Assembly: GCA_035293765.1 (NCBI GenBank)
Contig: DATGMF010000079.1
Location: forward strand, 62,001-126,000
Direction of reading: 5' to 3'
Source: DASRHT01 sp035293765
Lineage (GTDB): Bacteria > Chloroflexota > Ktedonobacteria > Ktedonobacterales > Ktedonobacteraceae
Length of the DNA stretch: 64,000 nt
The position numbers were made by a program, and so were the translations under genes. Shown piece by piece: positions 52,608-60,999 of the stretch. The stretch's first letter is position 1. Every line of letters starts with the position of its first letter. The notes below the pieces were generated by a model. It was not told the origin of the DNA, made no database searches, and saw only the letters and a list, made by a program, of their open reading frames with translations.

Positions 52608-53996
52608 CTACACCACGCTGTTCCGCCGCGCCAGGGCAGGGACAGCAATTGCGCCACGGGGCAGCCCAAAAAGTGCGGGGTGATTGATAACGCCGGTCGG
52701 CACAAGCAAATTGAGGAAGGTGCGAGTGACGATGATGGCGGTGAACATACTGATCACAACACCCAGGAACAGGGTGGTGGCAAAGCCGACGATCAGGCTG
52801 GCGCCAAAGTTGCTGCCAAAGCCGTAGAGCACCGCGCAAGTGATCAGCGTCGAGCAGTTTGAGTCTCTGATCGACGGCCACGCTCGCCGCCAGCCAATAT
52901 CAATGGCTGATGCCAGCAGTCTGCCGGCGCGCAGCTCTTCCTTGACGCGCTCGAAGATCAGCACGTTAGCGTCTACCGCCATACCAATAGAAAGGATGAA
53001 GCCTGCGATGCCTGGCAGCGTGAGGGTGACGCCGATCAGCTTGAAGACAGCCAGAGTAAAGAGCGCGTACAGGATGAGCGCGAAGTCTGCCAGTAAGCCT
53101 GGTAAGCGATAATAGAGCACCATAAAAGCGATAACGATGCCCAATCCGATGATACCTGCCAACAAGCTCTTGAGGATTGAGTCCTGCCCAAGTGTGGCGC
53201 CAACCGTTTCCTCGCTCGAAATAGTCAAGACGACCGGTAGCGCACCGTATTTGAGGACGGTGACAAGTTGGTTAGCCTGGTCGAGCGTGAAGTTCCCCGT
53301 GATCTGACCGCTGCCGGGAAGCTGGCTCTGGATAGTGGGGGATGAGATAACCACTCGGTCCAGGGTGATGGTCATAACCTGACCGACGTGGCTGGCTGTA
53401 TAGCTGCTGAGACGACCAACGGCGTCACCTTTCATGCCGAAGTTTACCACGTACTGGTTCGTTTGCGAGTTCTGACCAACGCTTAAACTGGAAGGATCAA
53501 GGTCACCGCCTGTAAAAAGCGGTTTGCCGTTAGGGTTGGTCTGGGCAAAATCCGATGGGTTGAACTGCGTTCCTTGTTGCAGGTTAGAAGTAGATGTATC
53601 CCAGAATTCGAGCTTGCCGGTTTTGAGCAAGGTGTTAATGGCATCCTGCTGATTGCCGCTATTCAATCCTGGAAGTTCGACGGCGATGGCCGGCCCTCCA
53701 TTGAGGGTCTGAAGTCGAATGCTTGGCTCGTTGACCCCCAGGCCGCCGTTCACACGCTGCTCGATCTGCGTGCGTGTGTTGTTCATGTCGTCCGCGCTAG
53801 GGTGCTGACCTGGTGCAGGGGCAAGCAGGACGCGCACACCGCCTTGCAGGTCGAGCCCTTGATGGAAGGTAAATGGGTTGGGAATGCCATGCCAGGGCTT
53901 TCCGGCACTGTCTGCATTAGGCCAGAAGATTACGTATGATGCGCCCACGGCTAGTAGGATGATGAAGAGGAGGAGTGTGAGTGTTCCTCGTCTCAT
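52608..53996 (-). CDS. secD: Protein-export membrane protein SecD
   Basis: 462 residues from ATG 53996 after GAGAGGAAATACGACTT. N-terminal helix LLLFIILLAVGASYVIFW, then HQGLDLQGGVRVLLAPA (D1 motif), the P1 domain with DMNNTRTQIEQRVNGGLGVN and ELPGLN, YVVNFGMKGDAVGRLSSYTA, and the C-terminal membrane core with ILSIGMAVDANVLIFERVKE. SecD with SecF uses the proton motive force to help preproteins leave the SecYEG channel. Upstream 295 bases hold no gene. Confidence 0.96.
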   Translation of the reverse strand: MRRGTLTLLLFIILLAVGASYVIFWPNADSAGKPWHGIPNPFTFHQGLDLQGGVRVLLAPAPGQHPSADDMNNTRTQIEQRVNGGLGVNEPSIRLQTLNGGPAIAVELPGLNSGNQQDAINTLLKTGKLEFWDTSTSNLQQGTQFNPSDFAQTNPNGKPLFTGGDLDPSSLSVGQNSQTNQYVVNFGMKGDAVGRLSSYTASHVGQVMTITLDRVVISSPTIQSQLPGSGQITGNFTLDQANQLVTVLKYGALPVVLTISSEETVGATLGQDSILKSLLAGIIGLGIVIAFMVLYYRLPGLLADFALILYALFTLAVFKLIGVTLTLPGIAGFILSIGMAVDANVLIFERVKEELRAGRLLASAIDIGWRRAWPSIRDSNCSTLITCAVLYGFGSNFGASLIVGFATTLFLGVVISMFTAIIVTRTFLNLLVPTGVINHPALFGLPRGAIAVPALARRNSVV

Positions 53997-54290
53997 AAGT
54001 CGTATTTCCTCTCACTCAATAATGTCGTTTACATGCTAACGCGCGTCCACCTGGACTAATAATCTTGCCAGTGGGACGCAATAAAATACCCCATGTCGAG
54101 ACGCAACATGCGCTCCTATCTTTCTGTGCAGTATAACACAGTTGGATGGTGTTGCCTATCCCAATGATTCACCCACCTCTACCATTTATAATAATGGAAA
54201 CGTCACCATAGTGTTTTTGTTACAAGATGGGGAATATACAACCCGGAACCGGTTGTTTCGTAGCTAGAGACGAGAAAGGAGTCATTTTTC

Positions 54291-55052
54291 ATGGATGAAG
54301 CAACAACTCTACAAGGCTCGCTCACAAATGAACCTCCAGCAAATAGGGAGCGCAGGGCGGTGATGGAGGTGCGCAATATCACCAAGAGCCTGCCCCTGGG
54401 GCGCGAACGGATCGATATTCTGAAAGGGATGAGCTTTCAAATTTTGAGCGGGGAGTTTATCTCGATTGTTGGTCCCTCCGGTTCAGGCAAAAGTACATTG
54501 CTGGGTATTATTGCGGGCCTGGACAATCCGAGCAGCGGTCAGGTGTTGATTGATGGGGTGGATATTACGCGCATGACCGAGGGGAAGCTGGCGACGGTGC
54601 GCAATCAGAAGATCGGTATGGTCTTCCAGGCGTTTAACCTGATCCCAACACTGACGGCTCAGGAAAATGTCGAGGTGCCGCTTTACGTCGGTAAACATAC
54701 GGGCTCCCCTTCGGCGCGGGCAAAGGCACTGCTGGCGCTGGTGGGCCTCTCCCATCGCCTCGGGCATCGTCCAAATCAGCTCTCCGGCGGCGAGCAGCAG
54801 CGCGTCGCGATTGCTCGCGCGCTGGCGACCGATCCCGCCATTGTGATCGCGGATGAGCCGACGGGCAACCTGGATGCCAAAAATGGCGAAAATATCCTCA
54901 GCCTGATCGCCGAACTGCGTGAAAAAACCGGCAAAACCTTCATCATTGCCACCCACGATCCCATCGTGGCCTCCCATGCTGACCGCGCAATTCGCATTGT
55001 TGATGGCCTGATTGCTTCGATAGAAGCGGTAAATGGGGGAACCGCGCAGTGA
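54291..55052 (+). CDS. ABC transporter ATP-binding protein (MacB/LolD type)
   Basis: 253 residues from ATG 54291 after AAAGGAGTCATTTTTC. Walker A SIVGPSGSGKSTLLGIIAGL, Q-loop MVFQAFNLIPTLTAQENVEV, signature LSGGEQQRVAIARAL, Walker B VIADEPTGNLDAKNGE and switch His IATHDPIVASHADR. The LolD/MacB subclass powers mechanotransmission-type permeases rather than import. It overlaps the next start by GTGA (4 bases), so permease and ATPase are coupled. Upstream gap (53997-54290) shows no gene; a promoter is likely but unclear. Confidence 0.95.
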   Translation: MDEATTLQGSLTNEPPANRERRAVMEVRNITKSLPLGRERIDILKGMSFQILSGEFISIVGPSGSGKSTLLGIIAGLDNPSSGQVLIDGVDITRMTEGKLATVRNQKIGMVFQAFNLIPTLTAQENVEVPLYVGKHTGSPSARAKALLALVGLSHRLGHRPNQLSGGEQQRVAIARALATDPAIVIADEPTGNLDAKNGENILSLIAELREKTGKTFIIATHDPIVASHADRAIRIVDGLIASIEAVNGGTAQ

Positions 55053-57865
55053 AAGTCTCGATGTACTTCCTTTCCGCGTTCCTGAGCGAAGCTAGACGCG
55101 TCAGCGTCGTTGGAACGCGGAGTATTTCAATGTACTTTAATTACACCTCGCGCTCGCTGATCCGTGGCGGCCAGCGGACGATGCTGGCGGTCTTCTGCGT
55201 TGCCGTGGGCGTGATGGCGATTGTGGCGCTACAGCTTGTGGGCTTGATGATTAATAATGCCTTCGATAGCAATGTGCGCGATGCCAACGGCGGCGATATC
55301 GCCGTAACCTCAGAAAATCAGCCCTTTACGCAGGATGACCTTACCTTCTTTAAGAACCTCAAAAATGATGGTAAAATCACGAACTATACAGCGACGATCA
55401 ATGCGCAGGGAACGGTGAGCCTGAAAGACTCGCTGCGACAATCTTTTTCCGTACGCGTGGTTGACCCCGCCAATTATCCGATAGTGACTCCTCCGACATT
55501 TACCACTCCTAAAGATGGCGTGATCTCTAACCTGCTGAAGAATAACCAGGTGGTGGTGACGCAGCCATTTATTGATCAATATAAGAAAAAGATCGGCGAT
55601 ACTTTTGAGCTGCACGTTGGCTCGCGCGAACAGAACGGGCGTACGATCCCGGTGAAGCTGGCAGGCATTGTGAGCGATTCCGGCGTGCTGGCCCAATCGG
55701 GTAGCCTGCTGCTGATCTCGCTCAACGATTATAGGGCGGCTGCTCCCAAATTGCCCCTCCTCTTTGATACGGTCAATGTGACAACAGCCAATCAGGCGCA
55801 GACCGATCAAGCTGTCAAGCAGATTCAGGCGAACTTCCCCATTGCTTCGGCCCGTACCGCAAAGGATGCGCTCAGCCAGCAGCAAGATACGATTGATAAT
55901 ATCAAAAAATTCCTGGAGATCGCTGGTCTGCTGGCGCTGCTGATCGGCGGCGTCGGCATTGTCAATACGATGCAGGTCTTGCTCTCGCGCCGCAAAACTG
56001 AGATTGCGATGCTCAAAACCACCGGCTATCGCCGTTTTGATCTCTACCTGCTTTTTGGCCTGGAAGCCGGCCTGCTGGGTCTGGTGGGCGGAGGGCTGGG
56101 TGCCGGGACTGCTATCGGCGTGAGCTACGTGGTGCGCAACCTGGTTCAGCAGACGTTCGGGCTGAATATTCCCTTCACCCTCGACCAGGTAACTATTTTT
56201 GGCGGACTGGTGATCGGGCTGGTAACGGCCCTGATCTTTGGCCTGATGCCTATCGTACAGGCAGCCAATATCCGGCCTTTGAATGTGATCCGCGAACTGC
56301 CAGAGGGCAGGGGAGCTGTCAGCATCGCTTTGACGATTCTGCTGCTGATCGTGCTTTCTGTGCTCTTCTGCGGGCTGGCGATCTTTATTCTGAGTAATGA
56401 TGTCTTTCTGGGCGTGGTCTCCGTCTATGGAACTTTTGTCTTTCTGGGGCTGCTGAGCCTGTTCTTCGGGCTGGTGGTCTTGATCGTAAGCAAATTGCCC
56501 GTGCCTGAGCGGTTCAATATAGGCTATCTGGCGCTGGTGCTGGTCGGAGTGGCGCTCTCGGCACTGCTCTACCATTTCTTGCCCCCCTTCGGCATCCTGT
56601 TGTTGCTGGTCTCGCTGATGGGCTTTGTAATAGTGCTGATGCCGCGCACCTGGAAGGCAACGACGAAGATGGCGTTGCGCAACCTGGATCGCCAGCGCGC
56701 ACGCACGACAACAACCATGCTAGCCCTGTTTGTCGGCATCTTCACCATTGGCCTGATCATTGTGCTGGGGCAAAACCTGCGCGATCAGGTGAACAGGGTG
56801 ATCGCGACGGCGCTCAATTACAATGTAATTTCAATTACGTCGGGGAATGATACCACGAAATTACAAAATCAGCTCACCTCGGTGCCTGGCCTTTCGACGT
56901 ATCGCCATCGCACGCTCTCCTCGACGGTGCCCGTTGCGGTCAACGATCAGCCGATTGCTACGTTATTGCCGACCGGCAAAGATAATCCTTCGGCAGACTC
57001 GCTAGGCCGGGGCGGGACGCTGTACTTCCTCAGCGGCATCGAAGGCTATGATGTGGGCGATAACCAGTTTCCCAGCACGAAGGATGTGCGCATCCTTGCC
57101 GGGCGCAATCTCAATGCCGACGACACCGGGACCGATCATGTCTTGATCGCTTTCCAGCTTGCCAATCTTGGTCCATTACACCTGAAGGTGGGCGATAAAG
57201 TGACGCTGGCAGGTCTGGATCGCGTGACTACGAGAACGGTGACGGTCGTGGGTGTCTATCGCCCGCTCAGCATCGGGAACAATATCTACCCCCTATTGGG
57301 GACGACCGACACGACCAGGGCGCTCTCGCCCGCAGGGATCGACCAATCAATCTTCTATATGAGGATCGATCCCAATAAGCTCAACAACGCCATTGATATT
57401 ATCGGCAATGCGGTCCCCAATGCCTTTGTGCTCAATCTGGCGAATATCGGCGACATCATTGACGAGTTGCTCAACGATGTGCTGTTGACGCTGACCACGA
57501 TTGCCTCGCTCTCGCTGCTGGCGGGTGTGATCATCATTGCGAACGCTGTGGCGCTGGCAATGCTGGAGCGGAGGCGCGAGCTGGGCATTCTCAAGTCGGT
57601 TGGCTATACCAGCGGCTCGATTTTGAGCGAGGTGCTGATCGAGAATGGCCTGGTTGGCGGTGTTGGCGCGCTGCTGGCGATGCTGCTGGTGACGCTGGCG
57701 ACCAGCTTGCTCGGCACATATGTCTTCAAGTCTAATTTTGGGGTTGATGGCTACCTTGCGCTGACGCTGATCCTCGGTTCGGCGCTGCTGGCGATGCTCA
57801 CTGCCGCGCTGGTTGCCTGGGGCTCAGTACGCGTGCGTCCGCTGGAAGTGTTGCGCTACGAATAG
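55049..57865 (+). CDS. FtsX/MacB-type ABC permease, duplicated core
   Basis: 938 residues as annotated from GTG 55049; later starts at ATG 55061 or ATG 55130 are possible. Two FtsX cores: one at about 300-420 (GGVGIVNTMQVLLSRRKTEI, AMLKTTGYRRFDLYLLFGLE) and one near 805-935 (AGVIIIANAVALAMLERRRE, GILKSVGYTSGSILSEVLIE). Each is preceded by a periplasmic MacB_PCD region (TSENQPFTQDDLTFFKNLKN; then NVISITSGNDTTKLQNQLTS), with several central helices at about 425-560. MacB-type permeases move lipoproteins, peptides or signals out of the membrane. Residues 5-27 derive from a small in-frame insertion (see 55061-55137). Confidence 0.92.
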   Translation: MKVSMYFLSAFLSEARRVSVVGTRSISMYFNYTSRSLIRGGQRTMLAVFCVAVGVMAIVALQLVGLMINNAFDSNVRDANGGDIAVTSENQPFTQDDLTFFKNLKNDGKITNYTATINAQGTVSLKDSLRQSFSVRVVDPANYPIVTPPTFTTPKDGVISNLLKNNQVVVTQPFIDQYKKKIGDTFELHVGSREQNGRTIPVKLAGIVSDSGVLAQSGSLLLISLNDYRAAAPKLPLLFDTVNVTTANQAQTDQAVKQIQANFPIASARTAKDALSQQQDTIDNIKKFLEIAGLLALLIGGVGIVNTMQVLLSRRKTEIAMLKTTGYRRFDLYLLFGLEAGLLGLVGGGLGAGTAIGVSYVVRNLVQQTFGLNIPFTLDQVTIFGGLVIGLVTALIFGLMPIVQAANIRPLNVIRELPEGRGAVSIALTILLLIVLSVLFCGLAIFILSNDVFLGVVSVYGTFVFLGLLSLFFGLVVLIVSKLPVPERFNIGYLALVLVGVALSALLYHFLPPFGILLLLVSLMGFVIVLMPRTWKATTKMALRNLDRQRARTTTTMLALFVGIFTIGLIIVLGQNLRDQVNRVIATALNYNVISITSGNDTTKLQNQLTSVPGLSTYRHRTLSSTVPVAVNDQPIATLLPTGKDNPSADSLGRGGTLYFLSGIEGYDVGDNQFPSTKDVRILAGRNLNADDTGTDHVLIAFQLANLGPLHLKVGDKVTLAGLDRVTTRTVTVVGVYRPLSIGNNIYPLLGTTDTTRALSPAGIDQSIFYMRIDPNKLNNAIDIIGNAVPNAFVLNLANIGDIIDELLNDVLLTLTTIASLSLLAGVIIIANAVALAMLERRRELGILKSVGYTSGSILSEVLIENGLVGGVGALLAMLLVTLATSLLGTYVFKSNFGVDGYLALTLILGSALLAMLTAALVAWGSVRVRPLEVLRYE
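55061..55137 (+). mobile_element. Small palindromic insertion flanked by 8-bp direct repeats, in the permease start
   Basis: ATGTACTT at 55061-55068 is repeated at 55130-55137. Between them, TCCGCGTTCC (55073-55082) and GGAACGCGGA (55112-55121) are perfect 10-base inverted repeats enclosing GACGCGTC. The unit is 69 bases (23 codons), so it keeps the frame and gives S-M-Y-F twice in the protein. This matches a MITE or REP-like element with target duplication. Confidence 0.6.
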
Positions 57866-57890
57866 CTTCTCAGGCGGTAATTAAAGCACT

Positions 57891-57939
57891 AATAATGAGG
57901 AGAGACTGGCTACGAACGCGCCAGTCTCTCCTCATTATT
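57891..57939. terminator. Bidirectional hairpin terminator, 20-bp stem
   Basis: AATAATGAGGAGAGACTGGC (57891-57910) pairs perfectly with its complement at 57920-57939, nine-base loop. It sits between the ABC permease stop and the convergent gene's stop, whose TAA begins at 57941. A/T ends of the stem serve as U-runs for both directions. Confidence 0.85.
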
Positions 57940-58349
57940 TATGCCTTTTTTCGTTTGAGTTCGACAACCGGGATGCGGCGCGTTGTCTTCTCCTGGTATT
58001 CGGCGAAGTTAGGGTAACGTTTGGATTGTTCGGCATAGATCCGATCCCGCTCCTCGCCGGTCACGACGGTGGCGGTGACGTCAAATTTGTCGGTGCCGAC
58101 TTCGACTGTGGCGTTCGGGTGAGCCACCAGATTGTGGTACCAATCGGGGTTGGTCGGTGAGCCGCCTTTGGAGGCGAAGATGAACATGCGGTCGCCATCG
58201 GGCAGATACATCAGAGGTGTTGTAGACTTTTTGCCACTTTTGGCCCCGGTAGTGGTCAGTAACAGCAAGGGCGCCCCCTCAAACGGTCCGCCGACCTTGC
58301 CGCCATTAGCGTGAAACTCGTCAATAACCTGTCTATTCCAGTCTTTCAT
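57939..58349 (-). CDS. Deazaflavin (F420)-dependent nitroreductase-family protein
   Basis: 136 residues from ATG 58349, about 9 bases after AAGGA; ATG 58376 is an alternative. It shows the DDN-type split-barrel pattern GAPLLLLTTTGAKSGKKSTT, PLMYLPDGDRMFIFASKGGS, PTNPDWYHNLVAHPNATVEV and the C-terminal RIPVVELKRK. Related enzymes reduce quinones or nitro compounds with F420H2 (Ddn). With the LLM enzyme at 26741 it suggests an F420-producing host. Shares a bidirectional terminator with the ABC permease gene. Confidence 0.93.
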   Translation of the reverse strand: MKDWNRQVIDEFHANGGKVGGPFEGAPLLLLTTTGAKSGKKSTTPLMYLPDGDRMFIFASKGGSPTNPDWYHNLVAHPNATVEVGTDKFDVTATVVTGEERDRIYAEQSKRYPNFAEYQEKTTRRIPVVELKRKKA

Positions 58350-58538
58350 GCGTTGATTGTCCTTCTGTTTGTGCATACCAGGAATGCTGGCATCTGAAGT
58401 TATAACTTATTACTTTCATGATACTCATAAAAATATGCAAATAGCAAGTGAAAAGATGCGCGGGATACTATACAAATGCTGTTCGCCTGATGGGTGCAGC
58501 GGTTTTTCACTTCTGTGCTAGATGAGCGTCTCAATTAC

Positions 58539-58580
58539 AGGTACGCCGGCAGCGACTGCCAGGAAGCTGCCAGCGTACCT
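58539..58580. terminator. Hairpin just downstream of the berberine-bridge-type gene
   Basis: AGGTACGC (from 58539), a mismatched base, then GGCAGC pairs with GCTGCC, a mismatch, then GCGTACCT (to 58580): 14 pairs with one internal mismatch and a 12-base loop. It lies 22 bases beyond the minus-strand stop at 58602, with a weak T-rich tail on that strand. Confidence 0.45.
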
Positions 58581-58601
58581 ATCCGTGTGCTTGCCCAGCC
58601 A

Positions 58602-60017
58602 TCATGCGCGCGGCTTGATGTTCTGGTTGACGCGGAAGAAATTCGTGGGATCGTACTTGCTTTTGATGGCTGCCAGGCGCTCGTAGTTGTCGCGATAGGA
58701 TGCTTTGACGCGATCCTCGCCCTCATCCATCAAAAAGTTCACGTATGCGCCACCAGCCGAGTAAGGATGGAGCGCCTCCCAATATTGCCTGGCCCAGTTC
58801 ATGATGCCATTTTTATTGGCAGGATCGGGGTCGGCTCCTACGATTACCACAGACCAGTTGGCGTCGCGATAGCTCCAGGCCGTATCATTGTTGCCAACGT
58901 GATGAGCAGTGCCGTTTACCGGGTAGAGATGCATGGTCGAGAGCAGGGTTGGTATCTGGGAGCCATGTTCTATATGCCGCTGAATCGCCTCGTCGCTCAG
59001 CTCGCTCACGAAATCCGCTTTCCAGTAGTGCTGAAGCCCCGGCGGGTAAAGCGGGTCGAACATGCTCTGGAGAACTGGATGTGGTATAGGCCCAACGAGG
59101 TCCAGGGCAGGCGTGAGAAAGCTGCGGATCGGTCGAAATACTTCCTCGGCCTTCTCCAGCGGCCCGGTATAGCACCACACGATCCCGCACATCGTCTTGT
59201 TATGGAGATGTTCAGGAAAAGGCGGCCCGGGCGGCACAATGAGAAAGACGAAGAACCCGTTGAGATCATCGGGCGCTCGCGTGATAAACTCCCGGTACCA
59301 CTTCATTATCTCTGGAGCCTGCTCTAGCTCCCAGAGCATCGGACCGGCATAGTCGGTATGAATCGGGTGGGCTTTGAAAAGGAACGAGGTGACGACCCCG
59401 AAGTTTCCACCGCCGCCGCGCAAGGCCCATAAGAGATCCTCGTTTTGCTGCTCGTTAGCCGTGACCTTTCGACCATCCGCCAGCACTACGTCGGCAGCCA
59501 GCAGGTTATCGATGGTAAGGCCATGCTGCCGTGTCAGATGTCCTATTCCCCCACCCAGTGTAAGCCCGCCTACGCCTGTCGTGGAGATGATCCCGGCAGG
59601 CACGGCCAGGCCAAAAGCATAGGTGGCGTGATCGATATCTGCCCAGGTGCAACCTCCTCCAGCTCGAACGGTACCCGTTGCGGGATCGACGCGTGTATAG
59701 CGTATAGGTGAGAGGTCAATGACCATGCCACCATCGCAGCTACTCAACCCCGCGACATTGTGCCCGCCGCCGCGGATGGCAACGAGAAGGTTGTTCTCGC
59801 GTGCAAAGTTGACGGCTGCTATAGCATCGGCCTCGTCGGCGCAGCGCACGATCAAGGCGGGATGCTTGTCGATCATGCTATTGTAAATTTTGCGCGCCGC
59901 CTCGTAACCTTCATCATTGGGCTGTAAAAGCTCTCCTCGCAAACTCGCTTTGAACATTTCGAGGGCTTCGACTGGAAGGGCGTGGCCGGGTTGCCTGGTA
60001 CGCTCTTCTTGTAACAT
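58602..60017 (-). CDS. Berberine-bridge-type FAD oxidoreductase, bicovalent flavin pattern
   Basis: 471 residues from ATG 60017 (AAGAAAGGAA upstream). FAD_binding_4 domain: LIVRCADEADAIAAVNFARE, RGGGHNVAGLSSCDGG (His for 8-alpha FAD linkage), AGGGCTWADIDHATYAFG (Cys for 6-S linkage), GLTLGGGIGHLTRQHGLTID. BBE domain at the C-terminus: AYVNFLMDEGEDRVKASYRD and YERLAAIKSKYDPTNFFRVN. Both covalent-link residues are present. Members oxidise sugars, alkaloids or phenols. No secretion signal. It has a consensus promoter at 60105-60133. Confidence 0.95.
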   Translation of the reverse strand: MLQEERTRQPGHALPVEALEMFKASLRGELLQPNDEGYEAARKIYNSMIDKHPALIVRCADEADAIAAVNFARENNLLVAIRGGGHNVAGLSSCDGGMVIDLSPIRYTRVDPATGTVRAGGGCTWADIDHATYAFGLAVPAGIISTTGVGGLTLGGGIGHLTRQHGLTIDNLLAADVVLADGRKVTANEQQNEDLLWALRGGGGNFGVVTSFLFKAHPIHTDYAGPMLWELEQAPEIMKWYREFITRAPDDLNGFFVFLIVPPGPPFPEHLHNKTMCGIVWCYTGPLEKAEEVFRPIRSFLTPALDLVGPIPHPVLQSMFDPLYPPGLQHYWKADFVSELSDEAIQRHIEHGSQIPTLLSTMHLYPVNGTAHHVGNNDTAWSYRDANWSVVIVGADPDPANKNGIMNWARQYWEALHPYSAGGAYVNFLMDEGEDRVKASYRDNYERLAAIKSKYDPTNFFRVNQNIKPRA

Positions 60018-60104
60018 GGGAAATATTCCTTTCTTGAGAGGTGCATTCGGGAAAAGGTGTGTCTACGAACGGAACTACGAAAGGAAAATGTTAGGAGTCT
60101 ATCT

Positions 60105-60133
60105 ATTATAAATAATTAAGATGGTTTGGTCAA
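60105..60133 (-). promoter_or_regulatory. Sigma-70 promoter of the berberine-bridge-type gene
   Basis: On the minus strand TTGACC (60128-60133 on +) and TATAAT (60105-60110) are 17 bases apart. A start near 60098 gives an 80-base leader. The rest of the 300-base gap to 60322 is AT-rich with no gene. Confidence 0.8.
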
Positions 60134-60321
60134 ATATAAATAGAAGAAATGTTAACAGGTTACATAATTGATTTTTGACACTTGATAAAATATCTGTGTT
60201 ATATGAGATGAAGTTGTGATTTGAGATGTAAAATAGGGGATACTCTGGTGAAAGAGGCGAAAAAACAGAGGCTTGCATTCTCATGAAGTGAAGCGAGCCA
60301 TGTGTAGGAAGAGATTTTAGG

Positions 60322-60984
60322 TTAAATAAAATTCAATACAGTCAGGATATTTCTAAGCTCATTTACAAATTCCATGTATGAAGGGACAGAAGCTAATGTA
60401 TCCAGGTTGATTCTGCGAGCCAGAGCTTCTTGACGTGTACTGAAATCGGGGCGTCTACGACGTTGAGGGTGATTAGCAAAAGCTCTGCTTATGACTTCTT
60501 CGAGAGTTCTTTTGGGATTAGCAACCGCTTCGACTAATGCAGGTCTGGCGGGTAGCCCTAAATTTTGAGAACTCATATCTGTTCCTATCGTTTCTCGTAG
60601 GGCTTGATAGTCTGCTAACATCCATGCCTCGACTGTCTGCACAGGAATTATAGGCACTAGGTCTTTGCATACTTGTTCATTGCTATCCAAGACTAATTTG
60701 AAGCCTGGGTGGATACGATGTGTTTTTGCGGAATATGGGGTTTCATCATCAGCGTCGGCATGTACGACCAACGCATGGTAACCACAGGCATGGCGCGCAG
60801 CATTTAGAATGCCAATATCACAGGATAGACCTTTCTGTCTTGGCACAATCATTGGTTCTAGGACATCTACAGTTCTTTGCCCGTATTGGGCTATTAATCT
60901 TTCGGCTGTTCTTTGTATGATAGGTGGTAAAAAGCGGTTGTCCGATGGTCCTTCAGCGTAAAGGGCTAACACTAAAGTTATCAT
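60322..60984 (-). CDS. DUF4276 / Toprim-like protein paired with an OLD-type ATPase
   Basis: 220 residues from ATG 60984, after GAGGAAGCAACATTTCA, 15 bases beyond the ATPase stop. LALYAEGPSDNRFLPPIIQR (Glu then Asp) and ALVVHADADDETPYS (D-x-D) give the acid pattern of Toprim nuclease-type domains; IIPVQTVEAWMLADYQALRE is a DUF4276 mark. In OLD-family and PARIS-type systems a Toprim nuclease works with an AAA ATPase. Here the two are separate chains encoded together. Probable effector of a two-gene defence system; nuclease activity is not shown. Confidence 0.82.
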   Translation of the reverse strand: MITLVLALYAEGPSDNRFLPPIIQRTAERLIAQYGQRTVDVLEPMIVPRQKGLSCDIGILNAARHACGYHALVVHADADDETPYSAKTHRIHPGFKLVLDSNEQVCKDLVPIIPVQTVEAWMLADYQALRETIGTDMSSQNLGLPARPALVEAVANPKRTLEEVISRAFANHPQRRRRPDFSTRQEALARRINLDTLASVPSYMEFVNELRNILTVLNFI

Positions 60985-60999
60985 TGAAATGTTGCTTCC

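Noticed and set aside
55310..56575. 421-codon open frame on the minus strand, antisense to the ABC permease
   Set aside because: The protein is Gln/His/Asp-rich with no domain, typical of an antisense shadow of a GC-rich membrane-protein gene; the + strand permease is certain.
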